64,000 bases of DNA, taken from assembly GCA_004124535.1 (NCBI GenBank), contig SCKQ01000005.1, forward strand, positions 1-64,000, given 5' to 3'. The DNA comes from Fidelibacterota bacterium (lineage in GTDB: Bacteria > Marinisomatota > Marinisomatia > Marinisomatales > TCS55). Position numbers and translations under genes: made by a program. This document shows positions 25,104 through 34,786 of the stretch, piece by piece. A model generated the notes under the pieces. It had not been told where the DNA came from, made no database searches, and saw only the letters and a program-made list of their open reading frames with translations. Within the stretch, counting starts at the first letter, position 1. Every line of letters begins with the position of its first letter.

Positions 25104-27995
25104 ATGAAATACTTTCACAAATTTCTAATAGCATCAGTTATATCGCTTCAGTTAGTAACGGCTGGTACTACCGGTAAACTGGTAGGTATTGTACTAGATA
25201 AAGCATCAAAAGAACCTCTTATCGGTGCGAATGTGATGATTGCTGGTACAGGTCTTGGTACCGCCACAGATGCGGAGGGCAGATATTTTATTTTGCAGAT
25301 CCCACCGAAGACTTATAGTGTGAAGTTTTCAATGATCGGCTATAAGGATGTCCTCGTGAAAAACGTTAAAATACAGCTGGACCTAACTACGAAGTTAAAT
25401 GCAGAATTGGAAGAAGGTGTCATTGGTATGGAAACAGTTGAGGTGACCGCTCAGCGACCAATGGTCCAGCCTGATGTTACCTATTCACAGGTCAATATTA
25501 CTAGCGATGAGATCGATATGTTGCCTGTGGAAGAATTTGAGGATATAATCGCCTTACAAGCGGGTGTAGTTAATTCCGGTGGATTGCACGTCCGCGGGGG
25601 TAGAAGCGGTGAAATAGCCTATATGATCGATGGGGTTACTGTGACTGACCCATATGATGCGGGTATGGCAGTGGAGATTGAGAACAATTCTATTCAAGAA
25701 TTGCAATTCATCAGCGGCACATTTAACGCTGAATATGGAAAGGCAATGTCCGGCATCATCAACATTATAACAAAAAGCGGGGATTTTTCGAAATATTCCG
25801 GCAATGTATCCTCCATGCTGGGCAGTTATTATGCAAAAGATAATCTTTTCCCGCAGTTGGATAAATTTCGTCCAAATACGATTCAGGATATTCAGGGCTC
25901 AGTTAATGGCCCAATTGTGCGCGATAAAGTATCATTTTTTGCTTCTGGCCGTTATAAACGTAATGGTGGTTATTTATACGGGCAAAAGATATTTGTACCC
26001 GAGTCACACCAGTGGAATCCGCAAATAAATGATTTTGAATTTATAAATCCGGGTCATGCGCTTTGGGACTCGCTTTACCATCCGTTTGGAGAGAATGATT
26101 CATCCTGGATTGCAATGAACTGGTCTGAACAATATACTGGCTTGGCAAAACTTACCTGGAAAATTAATTCAACGCTTAAGTTAGCCTATAGTTTTAGCGG
26201 TAGCGAGACCGCATCGCAAGGTTATTCCCATGCCTATAAATGGAATCCGGATGGCAGATCTCATCAATTCACTACAAAAGCCAGTAACATGTTGATTGTT
26301 GATTACAGTTTAAATCCATCTACTTTTTTCACGCTTTCGTTATCACAGTCCATAAACCACTACCGTAGTCAAAGAAGTGATGATAGCAAATATTTTAGAG
26401 ATCACTCTATTATTTCCATAGATACTGTAAACTGGTTTGGCGGTGAATTTATTGATACAACTCTTTCCGCAGATCCTAACCTCTTTTATGTAGACCCAAC
26501 TATAGTAGATTATACTCCCGGGAATAATTTTGAAGTGGGGGGGCATAGCATGGACTATTTTGAACAAAAATCAACGATAAATACCTTCAAATTGGATGGG
26601 ATCAGTCAAATTAATCGATTTCATTATTTAAAGGGTGGTTTGGAATTGAGAATCACGAATCTCGACTTAACTAGCTACACGGTTCAGTTGGCTCAATATA
26701 CTGGTTACACCCCAAGAATTCCTAACGTCAATGGTGTTAATCATGATACTTATGGAGATGATGGACGCAATCCTGTAGAATACGCTCTTTACCTACAGGA
26801 TAAAATAGAATTTGATGACCTGGTTGTGAATATTGGACTGCGCTGGGATTATTTTGATCCAGATTGGAAAACTTTAAATGATGGCAGTGATGCGAATATT
26901 AATAGTCCCGTAAAGCCAATCAATAATTTCTTTGATCTGGATGGAGATACAGCAATTTCTGACTGGGAAATGACGTTTGATAATCGGAAAGATGTGGATG
27001 ACCGTTTAGAAAGTAATGCATTTGGTGACCCCTGGTATAGAAAAGTGAAAGCTAAACGGCAGCTTAGCCCGCGCTTTGCCTTGGCTTTTCCGATAACAGA
27101 CCAGGGACATATGCATTTTTCCTATGGACATTTTTTTCAGATTCCAAGTTTTAGTTATTTATATACTAATCCAGAATTCGAAATACCAGCGGGTAGCGGA
27201 GCAGGTTATACAATGGGAAACGCGGACATGGAACCGCAACGAACTACCCAATATGAAGTAGGTTTTTCGCAACAGGTTGGGCAGGATATAGGTATAGAAA
27301 TGACCATGTTTTACAAGGATATCCGCAATCTGAATGCTACCAAGGTAATTCAATCATTTGTTGCGGGTGATCGCTACGGTCTATATATCAATCAAGACTA
27401 TGCCAATTCAAAAGGTATCACGATCGCGCTGTCAAAAAGACCTTCTGCAAAAGTATCCGGCAACATCGATTATACCTATTCTATATCTGAGGGCAATGCT
27501 TCGGATCCAGCGGCTGCCTTTCTGGATGAGCAATCGAATGTGGAACCGGAAAAGATGCTGGTGCCATTAGACTGGGATCAGCGGCATACATTTAATACAT
27601 CGCTAACCTACCACCCGGTGAAAAATTCGGGCATCGGGTTGATTTTTAGGTTTGGTAGTGGTTTCCCATATACAACAGCATATCTAGGGGTGCGAACATC
27701 TTTTGAGAATAATGCTCGCGAACCAAGTACATATAATCTTGACCTGCGCAGTTACTATCATTTTAATTTGTTTGGCTTGAAGGCTTCATTGAGTATGAAT
27801 GTCTATAATTTATTTGATATCCGTAATGAGCTGACAGTTTATTCGGATACGGGGCGATCCACATATACTCTCGTGCCAACCTATACACCTCAGTACAGTG
27901 GCCCGGGTTATAACAACCTGGATGAATTCCTGGTGCGGCCGGACTTTTTTTCCAGCCCACGACAGATAAAACTTGGATTTAGTATTAGCCTGTAA
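25104..27995 (+). CDS. TonB-dependent outer-membrane receptor with carboxypeptidase-like regulatory domain
   Basis: 963 residues from the ATG at 25104; an upstream in-frame TTG is rejected because the ATG starts a clean signal peptide (KFLIASVISLQLVTAG). Residues 20-110 form a CarboxypepD_reg-like beta sandwich (GKLVGIVLDKASKEPLIGAN, DAEGRYFI). The plug follows with GGLHVRGGRSGEIAYMIDGV and EYGKAMSGIINIITKSG, then a long beta-barrel. The C-terminus ends in alternating residues with aromatic spacing (PRQIKLGFSISL). No SusD-like partner is adjacent; instead it is followed within 7 nt by a large secreted protein and a PorV-like protein. Substrate unknown. Confidence 0.93.
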   Translation: MKYFHKFLIASVISLQLVTAGTTGKLVGIVLDKASKEPLIGANVMIAGTGLGTATDAEGRYFILQIPPKTYSVKFSMIGYKDVLVKNVKIQLDLTTKLNAELEEGVIGMETVEVTAQRPMVQPDVTYSQVNITSDEIDMLPVEEFEDIIALQAGVVNSGGLHVRGGRSGEIAYMIDGVTVTDPYDAGMAVEIENNSIQELQFISGTFNAEYGKAMSGIINIITKSGDFSKYSGNVSSMLGSYYAKDNLFPQLDKFRPNTIQDIQGSVNGPIVRDKVSFFASGRYKRNGGYLYGQKIFVPESHQWNPQINDFEFINPGHALWDSLYHPFGENDSSWIAMNWSEQYTGLAKLTWKINSTLKLAYSFSGSETASQGYSHAYKWNPDGRSHQFTTKASNMLIVDYSLNPSTFFTLSLSQSINHYRSQRSDDSKYFRDHSIISIDTVNWFGGEFIDTTLSADPNLFYVDPTIVDYTPGNNFEVGGHSMDYFEQKSTINTFKLDGISQINRFHYLKGGLELRITNLDLTSYTVQLAQYTGYTPRIPNVNGVNHDTYGDDGRNPVEYALYLQDKIEFDDLVVNIGLRWDYFDPDWKTLNDGSDANINSPVKPINNFFDLDGDTAISDWEMTFDNRKDVDDRLESNAFGDPWYRKVKAKRQLSPRFALAFPITDQGHMHFSYGHFFQIPSFSYLYTNPEFEIPAGSGAGYTMGNADMEPQRTTQYEVGFSQQVGQDIGIEMTMFYKDIRNLNATKVIQSFVAGDRYGLYINQDYANSKGITIALSKRPSAKVSGNIDYTYSISEGNASDPAAAFLDEQSNVEPEKMLVPLDWDQRHTFNTSLTYHPVKNSGIGLIFRFGSGFPYTTAYLGVRTSFENNAREPSTYNLDLRSYYHFNLFGLKASLSMNVYNLFDIRNELTVYSDTGRSTYTLVPTYTPQYSGPGYNNLDEFLVRPDFFSSPRQIKLGFSISL

Positions 27996-28001
27996 TAAGC
28001 G

Positions 28002-31000
28002 ATGAGATTATTCATTATTATTTTCCTGTTTTCTTTACTGATTGGTCAACAACCAGACAAAAATTTAGAAGGTGTTGAAAGCCGCGCAAAAAGCTTAGAT
28101 GTGACGGATAGGAAATATGGCGATCACAACGGTAATCGTATTTTTAACCGTTTCTATAATTTCGGTGGTATTGGAGATGCTGGTGGAAGTTTATCCGGAG
28201 TTTATCCATATGGTTCAGGACATTCTTATTTTTATGAATTTACACCTGTAGTAGCTGCCAGTGTCATTGATACCAATGGCAATCGTGTCCACATTGTTTC
28301 GGATGGCGCAGTGGCGCTTAAGGATAATTCTCCCCAAGGGTACCAGTGGGGCTTTGAGCCACTTACAGGATATGCCAATCCTAATCAGGAAATCATGGCT
28401 ATGAGTGATAAATCTTACACTTGGCCGGAAACCTGGCCAAATCGTGAAAGTGATTGGGATGGGTATTGGAATGGTCAATATGGTAAGTATGAGCGTGCGG
28501 ACCAGGAATCATATTTTGTGATGGATGATTATTATAATGATGAATTTTCACATTTTCCTGATTCGGCAGATACCGACGCGGTTCCGAAGCGCAGGTCAGG
28601 GATTGGGGTCGAGTTGGAAGTGCGGATTTATCAATGGAATCATCCGGCCGCAGAAGATATTATTATCGTAACCTACTGGATAACGAATGTTGGTACATCG
28701 CGTTTGGACAGCGTCGTATTTGGAATGTATGGAGATGCGGATATTGGCAGCACAAATGGTGATTATTCGGATGATGATGCCTGGTTCGATATTGAAAACG
28801 ATATTGTATACCAATGGGACCACGATGGTTGGAGTAATGCAGATGGCGGTTTCAAGCCGGTCTACTTTGGCTGGAGTTTTTTGGAATCCCCAGGAAATCC
28901 TCACGATGGAATAGATAATGATGAGGACGGAATGATTGATGAAAGTCAGTTTGATGGTATTGATAATGACGAGGATTGGCTGGCGGAAAGGGACGATATT
29001 GGGTCAGATGGACTCGGTGAATATCATTATGGTTATACTGGTCCTGATGCAGATGGTACAGAAGGAAATGGAATACCTGATCTGGGAGAACCAAATTTTG
29101 AAATTACTGATAATGATGAATCAGATCAGATCGGGTTAACCAGTTTTTACGCATCGCCTTATCCGAGTATATATCCTTCCAATGATGAAATTATGTGGAA
29201 CCAATTAAAACCGGGGTTTTTTGATGTAGCAGCGCAAAATATTGATCAAACTTTTCTTTATGGTTCTGGATATATTGCGCTGGATCCTGGAGAGAAAAAG
29301 AAATTCGCCGTGGCAATGGTGTTTGGTAATGATATGGATGATATTTTGAGAAATACGGTTACCATGCAAAACATATATGATAATGATTATAATTTTGCCA
29401 AACCGCCCCTGAAACCCAACTTGACTGTAATACCGGGGGATAGGAAAGTGACCCTTTTTTGGGATAAACTAGCGGAGAATTCACTCGATGCCATCTATGG
29501 CGCAGATTTCGAAGGATATCGTGTATACCGCAGTACGGACCCTGGTTTTATTGATCCGTACATTATTACGGATGCCTATGGTAATAATACCTTTAAAAAA
29601 CCGATCGCTCAATTCGACTTGATTGATAGTTTAAAAGGACCCCATCCAATTGGTTTTAACGGAATACAATACGATATGGGCAGTGATACGGGTCTGGAAC
29701 ATATGTATGTAGACAGTAACAATGTTTATAATGGTATGACCTACTATTACGCTGTCGTGGCCTATGATAAAGGGTATGACCTTGATTTCTATGAACTGGG
29801 ATTTAGTGAACAAGAAAACTTGTTACCAATAGCGCCTTCTGAATGTTCAATTATCGTTGACCTTGACCGTAAGGGTAACGTGACCAATTTGAGTGAAAAT
29901 GCTGGTAAAGTTGTAACGAATGCACCTGTGGCAGGGTATATGGGGCCTAATACATCAGCGCCGGGGCAAGAGTTTGTAGCACATGATTCTGGCTATGCCA
30001 CCGGTAGAATAGAAGTGCTGACTGTCGATCCAACAGCCGTACCTGAAAATGCTACTTATTCATTAAGTTTTGAGAGGGCCCTTGGCAGTTCTATTATTTA
30101 CTATTCGGTTCGGGATGAGCAATTAAAAGATGAAGCATTTTTTATAGCAAGTGGGTATGGATCCCTAGACCGTAAAAATATAGACTCTACGACTGTAGAT
30201 ATTACTGATGAAAGTGGTGCAACGACTTATCAGCTTGGTATTGATTATACCATGGACTATGCTAATGGTATTATTATAGCTACTGAAGGCAGCGCGCTGG
30301 AAGAAATGAATACTTATGTTGCCAGCTATCTCTATTATCCAATTTTAAATAGTAGTTCAACTGCAGGAGAAACTGATAATCCCATTTTTGACGGCATGAA
30401 AATTTATATATTTAATGATTATATCGGTGTGAATGTTGATTCTTCAGGCTGGGTTGGTGTGAACGCGCCATATTGCTACAGAATCTTTGATCAAAGAATT
30501 CATCCTGCCGATTTCGAAATAATTTGGGAAGGGGATGTTGGCGACTCGGTCACGGCTGATTATTCTAATCTTCCTTCACCCTTCAGGGTCAGGAACATTA
30601 CGGAGGATAATGAGGTTACTTTTCGTATCTATGATATTAATAATAATGACCTTTGGGAACCTGAAGAACCAATTTTATTAATGCCTTATCCGGGTATGCA
30701 AACACCCTACATGTTTGTCCAGTTTTTCCCGGATTCAGTTATGTGTCCTTATAATGAAGATGATGTTTTGTATGATACGACCGCTACCATCGCGAAAGGC
30801 GATCGTTTTAGAATAACTACAGTGCGGCCCTTTACCAGCAATGATAAATATCATTTCACCACCAGAAAGTCATGGGTGGACAATCAATTGGCTACTGATG
30901 AACTTGATGATATCGTAGTTGTGCCAAATCCATATGTTGTAACAGCTCGCTGGGAACCAAAACATATCTATGTATCTGGGCGCGGTCCTCGGAAACTGGA

Positions 31001-31217
31001 TTTTATCAATTTACCCCAGGTTTGCACCATCAAGATCTTTACTATGGCTGGGTACCTAGTTGATGTAATAGAGCACAGCAGTGCATATGAGTATGGTACC
31101 TATTCATGGGATATGTTATCAAAGGATGGATTGGAAATTGCCTATGGTCTTTATATCTATCATGTAGATGCGCCAAATGTGGGTGAAAAAATAGGGAAAT
31201 TTGCGGTAATAAAATGA
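28002..31217 (+). CDS. Large secreted surface protein with Ca-binding-like repeats and FlgD/Por-like C-terminus
   Basis: 1071 residues. The first 16 residues (RLFIIIFLFSLLIGQQ) are a signal peptide. Two acidic GIDNDED repeats near 302-324, then DADGTEGNGIPDLGE, resemble type-3 thrombospondin/Ca loops. A fibronectin-III-like region (PNLTVIPGDRKVTLFWDK) lies near 470. The last 70 residues (DLD..VVVPNPYVV, CTIKIFTMAGYLVDVIE, GLYIYHVDAP, KIGKFAVIK) match the beta-rich FlgD/Por secretion-tail class known from type IX secretion clients. Overlaps the next gene by 4 nt and follows the TonB receptor by 6 nt, so all three likely form one surface system. Function otherwise unknown. Confidence 0.75.
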   Translation: MRLFIIIFLFSLLIGQQPDKNLEGVESRAKSLDVTDRKYGDHNGNRIFNRFYNFGGIGDAGGSLSGVYPYGSGHSYFYEFTPVVAASVIDTNGNRVHIVSDGAVALKDNSPQGYQWGFEPLTGYANPNQEIMAMSDKSYTWPETWPNRESDWDGYWNGQYGKYERADQESYFVMDDYYNDEFSHFPDSADTDAVPKRRSGIGVELEVRIYQWNHPAAEDIIIVTYWITNVGTSRLDSVVFGMYGDADIGSTNGDYSDDDAWFDIENDIVYQWDHDGWSNADGGFKPVYFGWSFLESPGNPHDGIDNDEDGMIDESQFDGIDNDEDWLAERDDIGSDGLGEYHYGYTGPDADGTEGNGIPDLGEPNFEITDNDESDQIGLTSFYASPYPSIYPSNDEIMWNQLKPGFFDVAAQNIDQTFLYGSGYIALDPGEKKKFAVAMVFGNDMDDILRNTVTMQNIYDNDYNFAKPPLKPNLTVIPGDRKVTLFWDKLAENSLDAIYGADFEGYRVYRSTDPGFIDPYIITDAYGNNTFKKPIAQFDLIDSLKGPHPIGFNGIQYDMGSDTGLEHMYVDSNNVYNGMTYYYAVVAYDKGYDLDFYELGFSEQENLLPIAPSECSIIVDLDRKGNVTNLSENAGKVVTNAPVAGYMGPNTSAPGQEFVAHDSGYATGRIEVLTVDPTAVPENATYSLSFERALGSSIIYYSVRDEQLKDEAFFIASGYGSLDRKNIDSTTVDITDESGATTYQLGIDYTMDYANGIIIATEGSALEEMNTYVASYLYYPILNSSSTAGETDNPIFDGMKIYIFNDYIGVNVDSSGWVGVNAPYCYRIFDQRIHPADFEIIWEGDVGDSVTADYSNLPSPFRVRNITEDNEVTFRIYDINNNDLWEPEEPILLMPYPGMQTPYMFVQFFPDSVMCPYNEDDVLYDTTATIAKGDRFRITTVRPFTSNDKYHFTTRKSWVDNQLATDELDDIVVVPNPYVVTARWEPKHIYVSGRGPRKLDFINLPQVCTIKIFTMAGYLVDVIEHSSAYEYGTYSWDMLSKDGLEIAYGLYIYHVDAPNVGEKIGKFAVIK

Positions 31218-32236
31218 TCGGCATTAAAAGAACATTAATTATTATGGCCTGCTCAGCGTGTCTTTATGGTCAAATAACTGGAAGCGTAAGTAATGTCGGT
31301 ACAACAGCAGCATCATTTTTGGATATTGGTATTGGAGCAAGATCGCTATCGATGGGCGGCGCCTTCGTTGCCCTTGCTGATGACCCGACTGCCCTGTATT
31401 GGAATCCAGCAGGTACGGTAAATATTCAGACACCAACAGCGCATTTTTTTCACTCACCATGGTTGGCTGATATCCGTTTCAATCATAGTGCAGTGGTAGT
31501 GCCAATAGATAGGTCTAGTTCTTTTGGTTTTTTCATTACATCCGTTTCGATGGATGAAATGCAGGTGCGAACAGTAAAAATTCCCCAGGGAACTGGTGAA
31601 TACTTTTCGGTTAGTAATGTAGCCATAGCTGGTTCTTACGCTCGACGACTCACCGATCGCTTTTCATTCGGTTTTAATATTAAATACATACAAGAAAAGA
31701 TATGGCATATGAATGCGGGTGGATTGGCCGTTGATTTGGGGAGTTTATTTGTTACCAAAAACAGCGGTGTTCGAATTGGCATGTCCGTTTCAAATTTCGG
31801 TGGAAAAATAGCCATGGAAGGATATGATACTGAAGTGGATTATGACGTGGATGAGACCATGTATGGTAACAACGATAAAATCGATGCGCATTTGAATGCG
31901 ATGAAATGGCCGCTACCATTAGTTTTTCGCGCAGGAGTGAGCAAGGATTTAATTCAATCAGATTTATATAAACTCACCCTTGCGGGTGATGCAGTCCATC
32001 CAAATAATAACGTTGAGTATCTGAATCTTGGGTTTGAGTATATATTCCGCGATATTCTTGCTCTTCGGGGTGGACAGGCTTTTCTTGGTATGGATGACTC
32101 AAAACAAGGTTTGACATTAGGTGTGGGTCTTAATTATCAAATACCGAGAGGACCAAGGATTACACTAGATTATGCTTACCGATCCTTTGGTGTTTTTGAA
32201 AATATCTCTGGTTATTCTCTAAACCTTATTTTCTAA
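31214..32236 (+). CDS. PorV/PorQ-family outer-membrane barrel protein
   Basis: 340 residues with a signal peptide (TLIIMACSACLYGQ). The segment FLDIGIGARSLSMGGAFVALADDPTALYWNPAG is diagnostic of the PorV/PorQ (UPF0164-related) barrel family, proteins associated with type IX secretion in Bacteroidetes relatives. The remainder is amphipathic beta strands with regular aromatic positions, ending ENISGYSLNLIF, a C-terminal aromatic typical of outer-membrane barrels. It overlaps the large secreted protein by 4 nt, consistent with an export or surface-shuttle partner. The link to a T9SS is inferred from family; no porK-N genes are in this window. Confidence 0.82.
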   Translation: MIGIKRTLIIMACSACLYGQITGSVSNVGTTAASFLDIGIGARSLSMGGAFVALADDPTALYWNPAGTVNIQTPTAHFFHSPWLADIRFNHSAVVVPIDRSSSFGFFITSVSMDEMQVRTVKIPQGTGEYFSVSNVAIAGSYARRLTDRFSFGFNIKYIQEKIWHMNAGGLAVDLGSLFVTKNSGVRIGMSVSNFGGKIAMEGYDTEVDYDVDETMYGNNDKIDAHLNAMKWPLPLVFRAGVSKDLIQSDLYKLTLAGDAVHPNNNVEYLNLGFEYIFRDILALRGGQAFLGMDDSKQGLTLGVGLNYQIPRGPRITLDYAYRSFGVFENISGYSLNLIF

Positions 32237-32244
32237 TTTAAATT

Positions 32245-32754
32245 ATGACGGAAAAAAAGAGCATTCTGCTGGTTTCCGCCACTGGGAGGGAAAACTACGA
32301 ATTAGCCCAGGAACTCAAAGAAATAATTGATTATGAAGCAGCAGTTTTTGCGACAGTAATTAACCTTGAGTCTTATGTTTTGCCACTCTACAGGCCAGGT
32401 ATTGAGATTGACAATAAAACTGCCCAGAAATTGAGTGCGGAATTCGAGAGTACGGACGGATTTGTTTTCTGTGCCCCGGAATATAACGGTGGGGCACCAC
32501 CTATATTGACCAACGCGATTACATGGGTGTCAATTACAACTGCAAACTGGCGCGATGGCTGCAATGATAAATTTGCTGTAATTGCAACTAGCAGCGATGG
32601 TTCAGGTCAACGTTTTCTTATCTCATTTCGCTCGCAATTAGAACATATGGGTACATTGGTGTTGCCGAGAACTATTACGGTTACTAAAGGGCAATCTTTG
32701 AATAGAGAATCTGCAGAGAGGACATTGCAGAGTTTGGTTCGCTATATGACCTAG
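32245..32754 (+). CDS. NADPH-dependent FMN reductase family flavoprotein
   Basis: 169-residue flavodoxin-like protein. ILLVSATGRENYELAQEL provides the phosphate loop, YVLPLYRPG the conserved linker, and FCAPEYNGGAPPILTNAITWVS the FMN/dimer motif (normally PEYNGSxPxxLKNAIDW). CNDKFAVIATSSDGSGQRF and LPRTITV follow as expected. Likely an NAD(P)H:FMN or azo/quinone reductase in the cytoplasm; the physiological electron acceptor is unknown. It sits 8 nt after the PorV-like gene, but function appears unrelated. A bidirectional terminator lies 96 nt downstream. Confidence 0.85.
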   Translation: MTEKKSILLVSATGRENYELAQELKEIIDYEAAVFATVINLESYVLPLYRPGIEIDNKTAQKLSAEFESTDGFVFCAPEYNGGAPPILTNAITWVSITTANWRDGCNDKFAVIATSSDGSGQRFLISFRSQLEHMGTLVLPRTITVTKGQSLNRESAERTLQSLVRYMT

Positions 32755-32850
32755 TAATTATTTGGAATATCCTACATGATACAAGCTAGAGGTTTTATGC
32801 AGACCAAGGAGATGGTTTTGCTTGAATAAATTCTAATAATAAAGTGATAA

Positions 32851-32874
32851 AAAAGGGGCGAATAGCCCCTTTTT
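32851..32874. terminator. Bidirectional rho-independent terminator
   Basis: A-rich arm ending GGGGC (32855-32859), loop GAATA, then GCCCC and a T-run. The A/T flanks extend the stem on both sides, so it can terminate the FMN reductase transcript on the plus strand and the hsp20 transcript on the minus strand. No gene overlaps it. Confidence 0.85.
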
Positions 32875-32892
32875 TATTTACAGCCATTACTA

Positions 32893-33327
32893 TTAACTGA
32901 TCTTTATTTGACGACCTTCAGGAAGAATTTCCTTGGTCTTTGGTAGGGTAACCGTTAACACGCCGTTCTTGAATTTTGCGGCAACCTTGTCCTCATTTAC
33001 GTTATCTGGCAGCCTGAAACTGCGATTAAATGAACCAAGTTGACGTTCACGGATCCGATAACCATCAGTGGATTTTTCATTATCAATAGCGCGTTCACCT
33101 TTAATTGTGATAACGCCATCGTGAATATCTACAGAAACGTCATTTTTATCTAAACCCGGCATATCTGCGGATAAGAAAAATTCTTTTTCTGTTTCGTTCA
33201 CATCGACTGCAAGCATCCAGGATTGTCCAGCAGAAAGACGGGGCAAACCAGGGCTAAACATGCTATCGAAGATCCGATCAAAATCAGTCATTAAACTGCG
33301 TGTTGGGTTCCATTTTACTAGTGTCAT
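32893..33327 (-). CDS. Small heat-shock protein, Hsp20/alpha-crystallin family
   Basis: 144-residue ATP-independent holdase that binds unfolding proteins. The alpha-crystallin domain spans about 40-138: WMLAVDVNETEKEFFLSADMPGLDKNDV, then ITIKGER, a loop RIRERQLGSFNRSF, RLPDNVNEDKV and the FKNGVLTVTLPK signature (G-V-L). The C-terminal IKI is the short inter-dimer contact motif. Start ATG at 33327 with AAAGGAGTC upstream. Monocistronic between a bidirectional terminator and its own upstream region, where a sigma-54-like element occurs. Confidence 0.95.
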   Translation of the reverse strand: MTLVKWNPTRSLMTDFDRIFDSMFSPGLPRLSAGQSWMLAVDVNETEKEFFLSADMPGLDKNDVSVDIHDGVITIKGERAIDNEKSTDGYRIRERQLGSFNRSFRLPDNVNEDKVAAKFKNGVLTVTLPKTKEILPEGRQIKIS

Positions 33328-33372
33328 TTAAGACTCCTTTCTTTGATTATTTAATTGTTTCACCATTATTAT

Positions 33373-33389
33373 TACAATTTTCGTGCCAA
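33373..33389 (-). promoter_or_regulatory. Sigma-54 (-24/-12) type promoter candidate for hsp20
   Basis: Reading leftward the sequence is TTGGCACGAAAATTGTA, matching the YTGGCACG-N4-TTGCW consensus at all but one core position (T instead of C at -12). It would place the transcription start about 35 nt upstream of the hsp20 ATG. The mismatch at the normally conserved -12 C keeps this tentative. Single occurrence by eye; no rpoN or activator gene is present in the window. Confidence 0.45.
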
Positions 33390-33546
33390 CATATCATTTA
33401 GACATAATTTTCATTGAAAGATGCAAATTTGTCGCTTTCTATAATTATTTTGTCAGGCCAGTCTGATATTTCTGCAGAGATCGGCTTTGGATATTCGATT
33501 TTAGACCAATTATTGTGTAGTTTTTCGTTCTTATATTGTATTGTTT

Positions 33547-34767
33547 ATGAGTGATTTAGCATTATTTGGCGGAAAACCGGTCAGAAAGGATCCATTTCCG
33601 GTTTGGCCACGGGTTACCGCAGGCCAGAAAGAACAACTTCTTGATACTTTGGAAAGCGCTACCTGGGGCATTGGAAGTGACGCGATCACAACTTTTGAGG
33701 ATCGATTTGCCGATTTTCACGATGCAAAATATTGTATTGCTACAAGTTCAGGTACGAACGCGTTATGGGTTGCTTTAAAGGCTGGAGGTGTTACCGCTGG
33801 GGATGAAGTTATTATACCACCCTATACATTTATAGCAACTGCATCTGCGGTACTGATGGCTAATGCTATACCCGTATTCGTTGATATTGATCCTGATACG
33901 TTTAATATTAATCCAACCCTGATTGAGAAAGCAATTACTGAGCGGACGAAAGCAATCATGCCTGTTCATATCGGCGGGAATCCTGCAGATATAGATCGTA
34001 TTAAGGATATTGCTAAAAAACATGATATATCCGTTATTGAAGATGCCGCGCAAGCGCACGGCGCGGAATGGGGTGGCGTGAAAGTTGGCGCCTTAGCAAC
34101 AGGTGGAATATTCAGTTTTCAATCCTCAAAAAATATGAGTGCCGGGGAAGGCGGGGCGATCCTATCCAATAATGATGAATTCATGGACACCTGCTTCGCC
34201 TATTATAATTGCGGGCGCCAACGTGGCGGTGATTGGTACGAACACCAAATTGTAGGGGGTAACCACCGCATCAATGCTATGGCAGCCAGTTTATTACTAC
34301 CACAGCTTCAGACTGTGGTAGAAGATATGAATATACGCGATAATAACAGGAAAAAACTTGACGAAGCGTTAACCAGTGAAGGATTGGTACCGACAGGTTC
34401 TTATGAAAGGACCACCCGGAAGGCTAACCACTTATATTTACTCAGGTATAAGGCAGGACACTTTAATAATGTTCCACGAGAAAAGTTTTTCAAAGCAATG
34501 CAGGCGGAAGGTGTATTTACCTATGCGGGTTATAAACCATTGTATCGTGAAAAAGTGTTCAATGGTCAAACAGATGAATTCCCATGGTTGAAAGAGGTTG
34601 ATTATCATGAGATGTCCTATCCCGTAACAGAGTTAATTGCTGACCAACAATCCGTATGGCTTACGCAAAATCATTTACTTGGAAATGAAAGTGATACACA
34701 AGATATTATTGATGCGTTTGAAAAGGTTATAACGGCATTAAAACATACTCCTGAAATATTTAATTAA
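33547..34767 (+). CDS. DegT/DnrJ/EryC1/StrS-family PLP aminotransferase
   Basis: 406 residues from the ATG at 33547 (an upstream in-frame TTG at 33541 is less likely). ATSSGTNALWVALKAGGVTAGDEVIIPPYTFIATA is the family N-terminus; VIEDAAQAHGAEWGG carries the cofactor Asp; SFQSSKNMSAGEGGAI contains the PLP lysine. The C-terminal portion (RMNAMAASLLLPQL-like stretch, here HRINAMAASLLLPQL) is normal. Members aminate nucleotide-linked or free keto-sugars, but here there is no sugar-nucleotide gene cluster, so the substrate is open. It precedes the four TldD/TldE genes by 19 nt, possibly as operon leader. Confidence 0.87.
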   Translation: MSDLALFGGKPVRKDPFPVWPRVTAGQKEQLLDTLESATWGIGSDAITTFEDRFADFHDAKYCIATSSGTNALWVALKAGGVTAGDEVIIPPYTFIATASAVLMANAIPVFVDIDPDTFNINPTLIEKAITERTKAIMPVHIGGNPADIDRIKDIAKKHDISVIEDAAQAHGAEWGGVKVGALATGGIFSFQSSKNMSAGEGGAILSNNDEFMDTCFAYYNCGRQRGGDWYEHQIVGGNHRINAMAASLLLPQLQTVVEDMNIRDNNRKKLDEALTSEGLVPTGSYERTTRKANHLYLLRYKAGHFNNVPREKFFKAMQAEGVFTYAGYKPLYREKVFNGQTDEFPWLKEVDYHEMSYPVTELIADQQSVWLTQNHLLGNESDTQDIIDAFEKVITALKHTPEIFN

Positions 34768-34786
34768 TTAAGATTAAGGATAAATT

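Noticed and set aside
28002..31217. Direct assignment as a type IX secretion substrate
   Set aside because: The tail resembles the FlgD/Por class, but no secretion machinery is in the window, so only similarity is claimed.
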